Shown: positions 39,675 to 48,503 of the stretch, in pieces
Position numbering within the stretch: position 1 is the stretch's first letter
Layout of the letters: each line of letters begins with the position of its first letter
Assembly (NCBI RefSeq): GCF_038181555.1
Contig: NZ_JBBWUA010000009.1
Span: 47,420-111,419 of the forward strand
Direction of reading: 5' to 3'
Length of the DNA stretch: 64,000 bases
Origin: Desulfitobacterium sp038181555
Lineage (GTDB): Bacteria > Bacillota > Desulfitobacteriia > Desulfitobacteriales > Desulfitobacteriaceae
Notes under the pieces: generated by a model
The model's database searches: none
Told to the model about the DNA's origin: nothing
The model's input: the letters and a program-made list of their open reading frames with translations, nothing else
Made by a program: the position numbers and the translations under genes

Positions 39675-40007
39675 ATGAAGGTTGGATTAATTCGCTGTCT
39701 GCAAACCGAGGATATGTGCCCTGCTTCGACTTGTCTTAAGGTTATGAAAGAAAAAAAGCTTGCCTTTGCCGAAGTAGAAGAGGATATCGAGGTCGTTGGG
39801 GTAAATACTTGCGGAGGCTGTCCTGGAAAAAAGGCTGTGACGCGAGCTGCTGAGATGGTTAAACGTGGCGCTGACACGATCGCCTTAGCATCCTGTATAA
39901 CAAAAGGAAGCCCGATTGGCTTTCCTTGCCCTCACGCTGATCAAATGAAGCAAGCAATTGCCAAGAAAATTGGTGACACCGTGAAAATAATCGATTACAC
40001 CCATTAA
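39675..40007 (+). CDS. CGGC domain protein
   Basis: 110 residues. The motif NTCGGCPGKKAVTRAAEM gives the family its name. IRCLQTEDMCPASTCLKVM and FPCPHADQM add further cysteines that probably bind a metal or an iron-sulphur cluster. The family is common in anaerobes and has no established function. GAGGAGG precedes the ATG, and the promoter overlaps a possible metal-sensor operator. Confidence 0.88.
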   Translation: MKVGLIRCLQTEDMCPASTCLKVMKEKKLAFAEVEEDIEVVGVNTCGGCPGKKAVTRAAEMVKRGADTIALASCITKGSPIGFPCPHADQMKQAIAKKIGDTVKIIDYTH

Positions 40008-40055
40008 TTCTCTACGTCAACTGGAATAGGTCCATTCAATTACCCTACTTAGTAT

Positions 40056-40082
40056 GCGCATTATTTGATAATGCGCTTTTTT
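40056..40082 (+). terminator. Terminator of the CGGC gene
   Basis: GCGCATTAT pairs with ATAATGCGC and is followed by TTTTTTTG. Confidence 0.85.
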
Positions 40083-40113
40083 TGTGGAAGTCCAAATGAA
40101 CCACACTACCTCT

Positions 40114-41382
40114 TCATATCTTCATACTAGATCCTGAACCTAATCCTGACCCCTGCTTCTGATCAAGTTTTCTCCACCCAGTCTCGGGAAGGAACAGGGC
40201 CCCTAGAGCAGATAGCAGTGGAATGAATGTGAAAATCAACATAGAATTATATTCACCTAAGCCTGCCGACATTGCACTATATGCAATCGGAAACCCAAAA
40301 ACGACAAGATTACTGATTCCTATAATAACAGCCATGGCTCCACCGATAAATTCCGCAGTTGCTCCTTCTAGCTCCATTGGTATGGTAATCATCACCGAAA
40401 ACCAGGAAGCCATGCCAAAGCCAAAAATGCCCACGCTGAGATAAAGCAGTGGACCAAAAGGTAAAACAATGCAGCCTATTCCCCCAAGAACCATCAAAAG
40501 ATGCATGGGCCAGGTAAACGGCTTGCGCAAACCTATAGCACTTGACGCAATCCCGCATGAGATGCTTCCGAAGGCTCCGATCAATGGTACGAATCCCGTT
40601 ATGGAACTGGCCGTCGCTATATCAAGGCCTTTAACTTCCTGGAAAAACGAAGGCAAAAAGGTCATAAATCCCTGAAATGTCCATACAGCCCCACAGTGGG
40701 CAACAAATAAAAGCCAAACCTCCTTTTTCTTCAGGGCTAGGCTGAGTCCCACTCGTTTTTTTACCTTCGACTGTTTTTTTATTACTGATAACTCGTTCTT
40801 AGAATGTAATAAAGCTATCCAGACAAGGGCAATTACTAGAGCGCTTGCCCCATAAAGCGATGCCACAATGCGCCAGTTACCAAAAAAAACGAATAAAGGT
40901 ATCGTGATCGCGAAAGCAATAGACATACTTAAATAGCCCATGGCCGAATAAAGGGAGTTCACAAACTGATGTTCCTTCGGGGGAAACCATTGATAGATTA
41001 ACACAGATGCAGCAGGGGTTCCTATGCCCAAGCCCGCTCCGATAGCGATACGCATAACCATCAATAACAAATAGTCCCGGACAAAGAGTCCTCCGACCCC
41101 ACCCAACCCAATCAAAACTGCCGAAAAAATCATCGCCTTCGTTGCGCCGAACCAGTCGATAATAAAACTACCGGCGAACATAAAAAGAGCCAGCATCAAG
41201 GAAATAATCGACATGAGAGCACCGGCTGAAGAATAGCCAATATTCAATTCCGTTCTAATTGTAGTCAACAACGGTGAAGGTCCAAACCAATTAAATGTGC
41301 TGGCTAATTGTAATAAAATAAGCATAATCAGTACTCCCCAGCGATACTTGGAGAAACCACTTTTAGACATAGATAATGCCAT
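40114..41382 (-). CDS. MFS transporter (NarK/CynX-like)
   Basis: 422 residues, 12 membrane helices. WFGPSPLLTTIRTELNIGYSSAG is typical of anion-type MFS proteins (cyanate, oxalate/formate or nitrate group). The loop 2-3 signature is replaced by SFIIDWFGATKAMIF. Loop 6-7 is basic (KKQSKVKKRVG). The substrate cannot be assigned. Alternative starts at MSKSGFSKY (41370) are possible. Confidence 0.85.
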   Translation of the reverse strand: MALSMSKSGFSKYRWGVLIMLILLQLASTFNWFGPSPLLTTIRTELNIGYSSAGALMSIISLMLALFMFAGSFIIDWFGATKAMIFSAVLIGLGGVGGLFVRDYLLLMVMRIAIGAGLGIGTPAASVLIYQWFPPKEHQFVNSLYSAMGYLSMSIAFAITIPLFVFFGNWRIVASLYGASALVIALVWIALLHSKNELSVIKKQSKVKKRVGLSLALKKKEVWLLFVAHCGAVWTFQGFMTFLPSFFQEVKGLDIATASSITGFVPLIGAFGSISCGIASSAIGLRKPFTWPMHLLMVLGGIGCIVLPFGPLLYLSVGIFGFGMASWFSVMITIPMELEGATAEFIGGAMAVIIGISNLVVFGFPIAYSAMSAGLGEYNSMLIFTFIPLLSALGALFLPETGWRKLDQKQGSGLGSGSSMKI

Positions 41383-41480
41383 ATCGATCCTTCCCGGCTC
41401 GTTCTGTTAAACAGCTCATGCGCCATATGAATTCTATGTCATAGTTCTGCAAATATTCCCCATTTCCTCTAATTCTTCCT

Positions 41481-41714
41481 TTAAAAACACTGTCCCTCTA
41501 ACCACTCTACCAGCCTTTTTTCACGCAATAATTGCTTCCCTCCATCAGTCTCATAGTGGTCAAAATATGCTCCCCCTTTTATAAGCTCTTTCTCCCCTAA
41601 TATAATCTCTACTATCACGTTGTATAAAATGTCGAATTTTGAATGCACCGTGTCGAATCGCGATGAGGCGTATCCGAAAGGAAGCATTAAACGGAGAAAC
41701 TTCCCATAATCCAC
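41481..41714 (-). CDS. Doubtful small open frame, perhaps a gene remnant
   Basis: 77 codons with protein-like composition in the second half (GAYFDHYETDGGKQLLREK). There is no ribosome binding site beyond a weak GTGG, and I recognise no family. It sits alone in a 447-base gap that otherwise holds only the chemoreceptor promoter. Confidence 0.25.
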   Translation of the reverse strand: MDYGKFLRLMLPFGYASSRFDTVHSKFDILYNVIVEIILGEKELIKGGAYFDHYETDGGKQLLREKRLVEWLEGQCF

Positions 41715-41746
41715 GTGAAAATTATGTAGAAATTCTTAACAATACT

Positions 41747-41773
41747 TAAAGTATTTAAGAAATTTGTCGATAT
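41747..41773 (+). promoter_or_regulatory. Sigma-D (sigma-28) type promoter of the chemoreceptor gene
   Basis: TAAA (41747-41750), a 15-base spacer, and GTCGATAT (41766-41773) match the Bacillus SigD consensus TAAA-N15-GCCGATAT with one mismatch. It lies 57 bases before the methyl-accepting protein, a gene class normally controlled by this sigma factor. Confidence 0.75.
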
Positions 41774-41829
41774 ATATATTAATATATCGAAATTGCGAAC
41801 CCCCTAACTAACTTAAAAGGAGAATTCAA

Positions 41830-43794
41830 ATGAAAAAACCCATGTTCAACCTGCAGTCTATTCGCACAAAGATTAGCTTACTGGCGATTGCTCTTCTTCT
41901 CATTCCGAGTATCGCTATAGCTATCTCATCGTACAAAACAGCTGCCAACCAAGTCGAAATGGATATGACAAACAATGCCAAAGACAAGGTCGCCCTCTTA
42001 GATTCAGTGATTACGAATTTTATGGACACGAAGTTGAAGGACACGGACTATATGTCCCACCTTGTTAGCGCAAAAAATCCAGGCAATCGAACTATACTCG
42101 ACGATTTCGCTAAGACACATCCGGATCTCTTGAGCAGTTACCTAGGAACCAACGAAGGAGTTACCATTATATCCCCTCATGCTGACCTCCCTAAAGATTA
42201 CGATCCGAGGCAAAGAACTTGGTATAAGATGGCTATGGAGAACAAAGGTAAGGTCGTCCTAACTCCACCCTATGTCGATGCCTCTACTGGGAGGATGGTC
42301 GTCTCAGCAGCTAAGGCCACCATCGATAATACCGGCGTTTTCGGCATAGATATAGATTTATTTACATTAGGGGAAGTCAGTAAAAACGTCGTTATCGGTC
42401 AAGCAGGGTATCCTATCATTACTGACCAAGCAGGACTCATTATTTACCATCCAACAGATGAGCTTGGCAGCCAAGGCCAAGGAACAAACTATGATTATAT
42501 GGTCCAAGAGGAGTCCGGGCAACACGAATACCTTGAAAACAATACCGGCAAAGCAAAGCACATGGTATTTGCCACAAATAAACTTACAGGCTGGAAAGTT
42601 TCTGCGACAATGTATAACAGTGAATTCTCACAAGCAGCGAATGGTATCTTAGTAAATATTCTAATTGTACTTGTAGCTGCTATCTTATTAGGCTCTATCG
42701 CCATTTATTTTATAACGCGCTCAATCGTGAATCCTCTAAAATCACTGGCGACAGTATCCCAAAAAATCAGCGAAGGAAATCTAACTGAACGAGTCGAAGT
42801 GAAGAGCAAGGATGAAATCGGCAAAGTCGGAGATAACTTTAATCTTATGGCGGCATCTCTCCAAGAGATCTTAAAAGGTGTTGCCAATACCTCAGAGCAG
42901 GTCGCAGCTTCTTCAGAAGAGCTTACTGCCAGTGCCGGACAACATGCACAGGCTTCAACCCTAGTAGCGACAGCTGTTTCAGAAGTCGCCACAAGCTCAG
43001 TCCAACAGAGTGAGTCCATGACAGAAGCAGCAAAATCAGTTGAGCAAATCGTGGCTACGATTAAGCAAGTAGCTGTCAATACAAATGACATGGCTTTGTC
43101 TTCAAATCAGACTTCAGATGCAACAAAAAACGGACAAGAGGCACTGCAAAAGGCCATTCAACAAATGGGTCATCTCTCCGAAAGTACGAACATCGTTCAC
43201 TCTAGTATTTCTGATTTAGAAGAAAGCTCCAAGGAGATCGGGGTCATCACCAATGTCATCTCCCAGATTGCTGATCAAACAAACTTACTCGCACTCAATG
43301 CAGCCATCGAAGCGGCTCGTGCTGGGGAAAACGGAAGAGGCTTTGCGGTAGTCGCTGATGAAGTGAAAAAACTAGCCGAACAATCTCAAGAAGCCGCAAA
43401 ACAGATTAATGAGTTAATACAAAAGAATCAAGGAAATATTAGTCATGCCGTCAACTCCATGGAACAAGGCAGAATCGATGTAGACAATAGCATCCAGGTT
43501 GTTAACGTTGCTGGAGAGTCATTCGAAAAGATCATCCATCTGATTGATATCGTCGTAAAAGGTGTTCAAGAAGTGTCAGCGATGACCCAGCAAATTGAAG
43601 CGGATAGCCAAGAAGTCCTTGAATCCGTTAAGAATATGGATCGGATCAGTATAGAAAATACTCATCAAACTGAGAGCGTTTCTGCGGCCATTGAGGAACA
43701 AACAGCTTCAGTTGAAGAAATTGCAGCCTCCAGTCAGACTCTCGCAGAAATGGCGCAAGAACTTCAAACCTTAATTAGCAAATTTAGATACTAA
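41830..43794 (+). CDS. Methyl-accepting chemotaxis protein with dCache sensor
   Basis: 654 residues: membrane helix at about 16-35; a periplasmic double-Cache domain containing DPRQRTWYKMA and PPYVDASTGRMVVSAA, the usual ligand-pocket motifs; a second helix near 278-300; HAMP; and a long signalling domain with the hairpin tip QIADQTNLLALNAAIEAARAGENGRG. No CheR pentapeptide is at the C-terminus. It has its own sigma-D type promoter and terminator. The ligand is unknown; dCache proteins often sense amino acids or organic acids. Confidence 0.95.
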   Translation: MKKPMFNLQSIRTKISLLAIALLLIPSIAIAISSYKTAANQVEMDMTNNAKDKVALLDSVITNFMDTKLKDTDYMSHLVSAKNPGNRTILDDFAKTHPDLLSSYLGTNEGVTIISPHADLPKDYDPRQRTWYKMAMENKGKVVLTPPYVDASTGRMVVSAAKATIDNTGVFGIDIDLFTLGEVSKNVVIGQAGYPIITDQAGLIIYHPTDELGSQGQGTNYDYMVQEESGQHEYLENNTGKAKHMVFATNKLTGWKVSATMYNSEFSQAANGILVNILIVLVAAILLGSIAIYFITRSIVNPLKSLATVSQKISEGNLTERVEVKSKDEIGKVGDNFNLMAASLQEILKGVANTSEQVAASSEELTASAGQHAQASTLVATAVSEVATSSVQQSESMTEAAKSVEQIVATIKQVAVNTNDMALSSNQTSDATKNGQEALQKAIQQMGHLSESTNIVHSSISDLEESSKEIGVITNVISQIADQTNLLALNAAIEAARAGENGRGFAVVADEVKKLAEQSQEAAKQINELIQKNQGNISHAVNSMEQGRIDVDNSIQVVNVAGESFEKIIHLIDIVVKGVQEVSAMTQQIEADSQEVLESVKNMDRISIENTHQTESVSAAIEEQTASVEEIAASSQTLAEMAQELQTLISKFRY

Positions 43795-43900
43795 GAAGAT
43801 TTCATTTGTAGCTCTTAATCTACCAAATCTATATGGATCAGTTCAGTGACACTTGGGGAAGGCAGATTATATGAGATGCCTTCCCCTCGAGCATTAATCC

Positions 43901-43937
43901 AACAAAGTAGCCTATCCTCAAGCTACTTTGTTTTTGT
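43901..43937 (+). terminator. Terminator of the chemoreceptor gene
   Basis: AACAAAGTAGC pairs with GCTACTTTGTT and is followed by TTTGTTT. A second hairpin (GGGGAAGGCA/TGCCTTCCCC, 43855-43886) precedes it without a T-tract. Confidence 0.8.
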
Positions 43938-43958
43938 TTATTTGTTTATTGTTTTTGC

Positions 43959-44429
43959 TTATTCGTGTATACCAAGGTAGACCGTCTGACCTACAAACCC
44001 TGACTCTAAGTCATCCCAAAACCTATCTGTTAACACTTCAGGATAGACGGTAATCTCTGAGCTTTTAATCTCTTCCTTGCTAAGAAACCGCGATTCCACA
44101 ATGTACTGTTCTTCTAATTCAGGATCTATTCCAGTGACGATGTCATAGCTATCCACTTCTGCCGTAAAAAATAGCTCGACATGGTGCACCTGCTCAATGT
44201 GCCCCCCAATGAACTCCCTCACATAAACTAAGCTCCCTGGTTTACACACAATGCCACACTCTTCCTCTACCTCTCTGATCACCGCTTCAATAGCACTTTC
44301 GCCGTCTTCTAGCTTTCCCCCAGGTAATGTCCACCACGCTTTACCCCTAAACGGACTTCTGTGCAAGACAAGAAGCACTTCCTTTGCCTCATTAAGTATA
44401 ATCGCTGCTGCCCTTACTCTAAATCTCAT
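43959..44429 (-). CDS. Nudix hydrolase
   Basis: 156 residues. The Nudix box is GGKLEDGESAIEAVIREVEEECG, here GGKLEDGESAIEAVI plus REVEEECG, with the catalytic REVEEE. The N-terminus RVRAAAIILNEAKEVLLVLHR is typical of MutT-like or ADP-ribose hydrolases. The substrate is unknown. It is unrelated in layout to the zinc-ribbon Nudix protein at 23482. Confidence 0.88.
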   Translation of the reverse strand: MRFRVRAAAIILNEAKEVLLVLHRSPFRGKAWWTLPGGKLEDGESAIEAVIREVEEECGIVCKPGSLVYVREFIGGHIEQVHHVELFFTAEVDSYDIVTGIDPELEEQYIVESRFLSKEEIKSSEITVYPEVLTDRFWDDLESGFVGQTVYLGIHE

Positions 44430-44511
44430 CTAAAAACCTTCCTTAATCCGGTTAAATCTTAAAACTCCCGTTCCCTATATTTCGTAAGGTACGAGAGCTT
44501 ATGCTTGTAGA

Positions 44512-44940
44512 TCAGATAGGGTATTCTTCCTCACCGACAAATACCAAATCACCTATCCGCTTATATTGTTTGAATAATCCTTTGGGCCGATAACCCTGAG
44601 CAAATTGGAGCCATGTATTGTCCTTGCTATAGACCTGATACAGGAGCCCATCCATGCGAACCCCTTTTAACCTTACAAATCCATCGTAACAAAGGATGAT
44701 ACGTTCCTGTTTAGATGCTTGATCGGCTGCATATTGTATAGCTTCATAAACTGCTTCACGGTATCCTTTTTCATTTGAAAATGTGGTCAACTTTTCATCT
44801 TCTGGTTGTCCCTCTAAAACATAGGGCTGAATTGCTGGTTCGCCACGTTTTCTTGCTTCCTCATCTATTTCGATAAGACTATACAGCTTCTTAACAATCC
44901 ATTGATCCCTTTCGACATCAAATCCCTCTACGTTGCTCAT
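44512..44940 (-). CDS. Unknown soluble protein
   Basis: 142 residues without signal peptide or membrane helix. Readable segments are WIVKKLYSLIEIDEEARKRG, RIILCYDGFVRLKGVRMDG and AQGYRPKGLFKQYKRIGDL. I recognise no family. AGGGAGGG precedes the start. It lies between a Nudix gene and a PadR regulator that runs the other way. Confidence 0.6.
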   Translation of the reverse strand: MSNVEGFDVERDQWIVKKLYSLIEIDEEARKRGEPAIQPYVLEGQPEDEKLTTFSNEKGYREAVYEAIQYAADQASKQERIILCYDGFVRLKGVRMDGLLYQVYSKDNTWLQFAQGYRPKGLFKQYKRIGDLVFVGEEEYPI

Positions 44941-45128
44941 TTTATGCCCTCCCTTAATTACCTAAATGCCATATTCTATCTTCTTCCAACAAACTCCTTC
45001 ACAAGAATAAAAGTTGTTTAGATTCCTCGTCGCATTTATATTTCTTTCTAGTTTCCACCAAGGCTATTGACTATATTGATAACATAGGTTACTATTAACC
45101 TATGTTATTTGGGTAAAGGGGTGTCGTT

Positions 45129-46046
45129 ATGTCAATTTCATTTGCAATACTTGGTATCCTCAGTTGGAAACCATCTACCGGATATGAACTAAAGAAGGTA
45201 TTTCAGGATTCTTCCTTTATGTATTGGTCCGGTAATAATAATCAAATCTACAAAGCCTTGCTTCAGATGCAGGACGAGGGATTGGTTACTTCCGAAGTTA
45301 TCCATCAGGATAGCGCTCCCTCTAAAAAATTATATCGGATAACAAACGACGGATTGACTGAATTAAAAGAATGGGTATTATCATCCCCAGAAGCTCCCGA
45401 ATTTAAAAAAACATTTTTGATCCAGCTCGCCTGGTCGGACTTGCTTAACAATCACGAATTAAATGAATTGCTGTCAAGATATGAAGATACCATTAAGGTA
45501 CAGTTGCTTTTAGAACAGGAAAAAAACAGGCGGTCTCTCAATTCACCCAACCGAAATAATCGGGAAACCTTTTTATGGAATTCGATCTATCAGAATTTAA
45601 TAACCTCATATCAAGCTGAATTAGACTGGATCAACCAAGTCAGACAAAAACTATTTGAGAATGAAGTAATAGAGGAGGAAAAAAGAATGAACTATCAAGT
45701 GATTAGCAGAAATGATAAAAAATATTTAGAAATAATCTCTAATACCACTCCCCTGCGATCAGAAAGCGACGCTTTGGAACTGGTGGCTCTATGCGGTGAA
45801 AATGATACCAATCTGCTTATGATCCACTACGCTGCTTTGTCCGAAGACTTCTTCGAGCTCAAAACGAAAGTTGCCGGCGATATTCTTCAGAAATTAATGA
45901 ATTACCGCATCAAAGCAGTCGCTATTATCCCCAGTGAAATCATCCAAAAAGGTAGATTTCGTGAGTTAGCTCTCGAAATGAACAAAGGCCAGCATTTCCG
46001 AATGGTCAACAGCAAAGATGAAGCGGAGGCATGGCTTCTACAATGA
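45129..46046 (+). CDS. PadR transcription regulator fused to a DUF4180 domain
   Basis: Residues 1-180 are a PadR protein: winged helix ILGILSWKPSTGYELKKVF, the long recognition part YKALLQMQDEGLVTSEVI, and a C-terminal dimerisation helix. From residue about 188 a complete DUF4180 domain follows (YQVISRNDKKYLEIIS, then LMIHYAALSEDFFELKTKVAGD and GQHFRMVNSKDEAEAWL). DUF4180 proteins are usually separate. An internal AGGAGGAAAAAAGAATG (about 45673-45689) would allow the DUF4180 part to be made alone as well. It precedes an alpha/beta hydrolase by 17 bases, which it may control. Confidence 0.88.
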   Translation: MSISFAILGILSWKPSTGYELKKVFQDSSFMYWSGNNNQIYKALLQMQDEGLVTSEVIHQDSAPSKKLYRITNDGLTELKEWVLSSPEAPEFKKTFLIQLAWSDLLNNHELNELLSRYEDTIKVQLLLEQEKNRRSLNSPNRNNRETFLWNSIYQNLITSYQAELDWINQVRQKLFENEVIEEEKRMNYQVISRNDKKYLEIISNTTPLRSESDALELVALCGENDTNLLMIHYAALSEDFFELKTKVAGDILQKLMNYRIKAVAIIPSEIIQKGRFRELALEMNKGQHFRMVNSKDEAEAWLLQ

Positions 46047-46063
46047 GGGGAGGGTGATTAATA

Positions 46064-46936
46064 ATGGAGGAAGTATATAAATCCGAAGGCGGTAAACAAG
46101 AGATATTGGGAAAATACCGCGAAATGCTTGATGCCTGGCCCGTAAAGAACCGACAGTATGAAGTAGCAACAAGTTTCGGTCCCACGTTTGTAATTGAGTC
46201 CGGGGTTAGTGAAAACCCCCCTCTGATTCTACTGCACGGTAGTATGTCAAATTCTCTTACTTGGTATGGGGATGTGGTTACCCTAAGCAAGACCCATCAT
46301 GTTTTCGCAGTGGATATGATTGGAGAACCCGGATTATCAGCTCCAAGCCGGCCAAGCTATGAGAGCGGTGCTTACCCCCTATGGTTAAACGAGATTTTTC
46401 TTGCCCTCGGTTTAAAGAGCAGCGCAATCGTCGGTCTATCATTGGGTGGCTGGATGGCTTTAAGCTTTGCTAGCCAATATCCCGAAAAGGTTGAGCAATT
46501 GGTTTTACTTTGTCCCGGAGGAATTGCACCTGTGAGTTTCGGATTATTGTGGAAATTCCTCTTTTTCTCACTGTTTGGGAAATGGGGTGAACAACAGATC
46601 CTCAAAATGTTAACCGGTGGGAAAGTGCCATTGGAAGTATCCCCTGGAATGGAAGAAGGCCTTGCTTTCACGATGCTGATCAATAAACACTTTAAGCCCC
46701 GTACAGCAAAATTACCCATTTACACTGACGAGGCTCTTTCAAAGCTATCCATGCCAATTCTTATCATTTGCGGGGAATATGATCAGCTAATACCAGCCCA
46801 GAAGAGCATTTCCCGACTTAAACAGCTAGCTCCACAAACCGAATCCGTGCTACTTCCTAATACCGGACATGTAGTCATCAATCAGGCTGAACGAATCTTG
46901 GACTTCTTGACTCCCCATACCAAAATAGTCTCATAG
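46064..46936 (+). CDS. Alpha/beta hydrolase
   Basis: 290 residues. PLILLHGSMSNSLTW holds the oxyanion HG motif, GLSLGGWMALSFA holds the nucleophile Ser in GLSLG, an Asp lies in ICGEYDQLIPAQ, and His lies in LPNTGHVVINQ. The catalytic triad is complete. No signal peptide is seen. Such proteins are esterases or C-C hydrolases of unclear substrate. It follows the PadR-DUF4180 gene and ends in a strong terminator, so the two form an operon. Confidence 0.9.
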   Translation: MEEVYKSEGGKQEILGKYREMLDAWPVKNRQYEVATSFGPTFVIESGVSENPPLILLHGSMSNSLTWYGDVVTLSKTHHVFAVDMIGEPGLSAPSRPSYESGAYPLWLNEIFLALGLKSSAIVGLSLGGWMALSFASQYPEKVEQLVLLCPGGIAPVSFGLLWKFLFFSLFGKWGEQQILKMLTGGKVPLEVSPGMEEGLAFTMLINKHFKPRTAKLPIYTDEALSKLSMPILIICGEYDQLIPAQKSISRLKQLAPQTESVLLPNTGHVVINQAERILDFLTPHTKIVS

Positions 46937-46961
46937 GTATTCTGTAGGAACCTAATATTCA

Positions 46962-46996
46962 GAGGCCGCCAAGATGGCGGCCTCTCTTATTTTTTG
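46962..46996 (+). terminator. Terminator of the PadR/hydrolase operon
   Basis: AGGCCGCC pairs with GGCGGCCT, followed by CTCTTATTTTTT. Confidence 0.85.
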
Positions 46997-47021
46997 GGTG
47001 TGTAGTGATAAAAAACATCAA

Positions 47022-47702
47022 TTACCCTCCCCTTATGGTTGAAGAGATAATCTCCGCTGAGTCACCTCTCCCGACAATTACTTGATCTACGTAATTAATA
47101 AATAATCCATGTTCGATTATCCCTGGTATCTCTTTTAACCATCCAGCTAACTTCGTAGGATTATTTAGCTCAGCTGAGTGTAAGTCAATGATGTAATTAT
47201 TACTATCAGTAAGAAATGGCTTCCCGCTAATTAATCTAAGCACTGGGCCCATTCCCTCTAATTTCAATTTACTATAAACCTGTTTATAGCCAATGGGACT
47301 AACCTCTATTTGCAAAGGGGACTTTCCTAATCTTTTCACCATTTTGCTAGAGTCAACTACCCAGATAACTCTTTTGGATGCATGGGCTACTATCTTTTCG
47401 AAAAATAAAGCCCCGCCTCCACCTTTAATCCCGTTAAAGTCTTCATCTACCTCATCGGCACCATCGATAGTAATGTCGACACAACCTATGTCGTTTATGG
47501 ATACAAGCTCTATTCCCAAGCTCTGTGCTAGCTCTGTTGTAGATTTAGAAGTCGAGACCCCCACAATATGGACCCCTTCACGGACCAACTCTGCAATTCT
47601 TCTGATTGAATAATATACTGTTGAGCCGGTTCCGAGACCAACTAGCATACCATTTTGTATGAACTCCGCTGCTTTCTCTCCTGCCACTTGCTTTTCATTC
47701 AC
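47022..47702 (-). CDS. rpiA: Ribose-5-phosphate isomerase A
   Basis: Interconverts ribose 5-phosphate and ribulose 5-phosphate in the pentose phosphate pathway. LVGLGTGSTVYYSIRRI binds the phosphate, DGADEVDEDFNGIKGGGGALF contains the catalytic acidic residues and the KGGGGA loop, and GVSTSKSTTELA and VVDSSKMVKRLG are conserved. GTG at 47702 follows GAGGTG at 6 bases and gives 226 residues; an ATG at 47741 would add 13 unrelated residues. It stands alone on the minus strand with a gene remnant upstream. Confidence 0.93.
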   Translation of the reverse strand: MNEKQVAGEKAAEFIQNGMLVGLGTGSTVYYSIRRIAELVREGVHIVGVSTSKSTTELAQSLGIELVSINDIGCVDITIDGADEVDEDFNGIKGGGGALFFEKIVAHASKRVIWVVDSSKMVKRLGKSPLQIEVSPIGYKQVYSKLKLEGMGPVLRLISGKPFLTDSNNYIIDLHSAELNNPTKLAGWLKEIPGIIEHGLFINYVDQVIVGRGDSAEIISSTIRGG

Positions 47703-47784
47703 AAAAAACACCTCAAAACCAATCTTCGGTAGCCAATTCACACAGCATTAAGGACTCCCGCTGCGCCCTAGGTACTCAACTCAA

Positions 47785-47880
47785 CTAATTCAACCCATTT
47801 AATTCTTCTATGGCCTTATCAAATACTAGCTTCCATTGTTCAACCCGAAAAGCCGGAGAAAATGGGTTAATCTTGCTCCC
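47785..47880 (-). pseudogene. Short gene remnant upstream of rpiA
   Basis: A 31-codon open stretch ending at TAG (47785) reads like a protein C-terminus (FSPAFRVEQWKLVFDKAIEE). It is cut by an in-frame TGA upstream, has no start, and is followed by other broken frames up to 48030. I cannot name the parent gene. Confidence 0.3.
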
Positions 47881-48033
47881 TCAAATTTGGCACCAGTGCA
47901 AAATTTGGCCTACACCTAGGCGATCACACAGCGTCCCACCACATGCATTATCCTCTATGTTGTGGCGAAAGCCTTGTTACACGATGCCGGACTTTCCCAA
48001 ATTCAGAGGTCACCATACGACGGCACCTTAAGC

Positions 48034-48450
48034 CTAATAAACTTTATAATGTTCCTCAAGTTTATCCAGACTAGTGTAATATTCTCCTTCATCTAAATAT
48101 CCGTCTTGCTTTAATCCATCTAACATTTTCTTATATTTCTGATACAGCTCGTGGTTTTCATTTTTATCAGCTTTCTTCTTGCGCATCTCGATTATTTCTT
48201 CAAGTTGAGAATTACTCAATACCTCTATGTCTCTCATCTTAATCAATCCTGATTCATTTTCCTTCGCAAATAATTTCTCATCATCTTTATTTATGCTTGA
48301 TCTCCTATATACTCGTTCTAATCTATAAAGACCGGGACTTAAAACTCCTACTAATCCAAACAAATACGCATAGATTTCTGCCCCACCAATGATTCCTCCA
48401 ATGTTCAGACCTATGAACCCCATTATTAGTGAGAGCACTATTAAAACCAT
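48034..48450 (-). CDS. Small membrane protein with SHOCT-like C-terminus
   Basis: 138 residues. Two short hydrophobic helices (residues 1-42, VLIVLSLIMGFIGLNIGG) are followed by a charged helical region and a C-terminal SHOCT-like motif (MLDGLKQDGYLDEGEYYTS). Function unknown. It lies 53 bases after the DUF1311-like lipoprotein gene on the same strand. Confidence 0.65.
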   Translation of the reverse strand: MVLIVLSLIMGFIGLNIGGIIGGAEIYAYLFGLVGVLSPGLYRLERVYRRSSINKDDEKLFAKENESGLIKMRDIEVLSNSQLEEIIEMRKKKADKNENHELYQKYKKMLDGLKQDGYLDEGEYYTSLDKLEEHYKVY

Positions 48451-48503
48451 ATTTAATCACCTTTTCAATAAGTTCTCTAAACTCTCTTTGAAATCTCTAT
48501 ATA

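Noticed and set aside
47810..48031. 73-codon plus-strand frame upstream of rpiA
   Set aside because: No ribosome binding site and it lies over the decayed minus-strand remnant.
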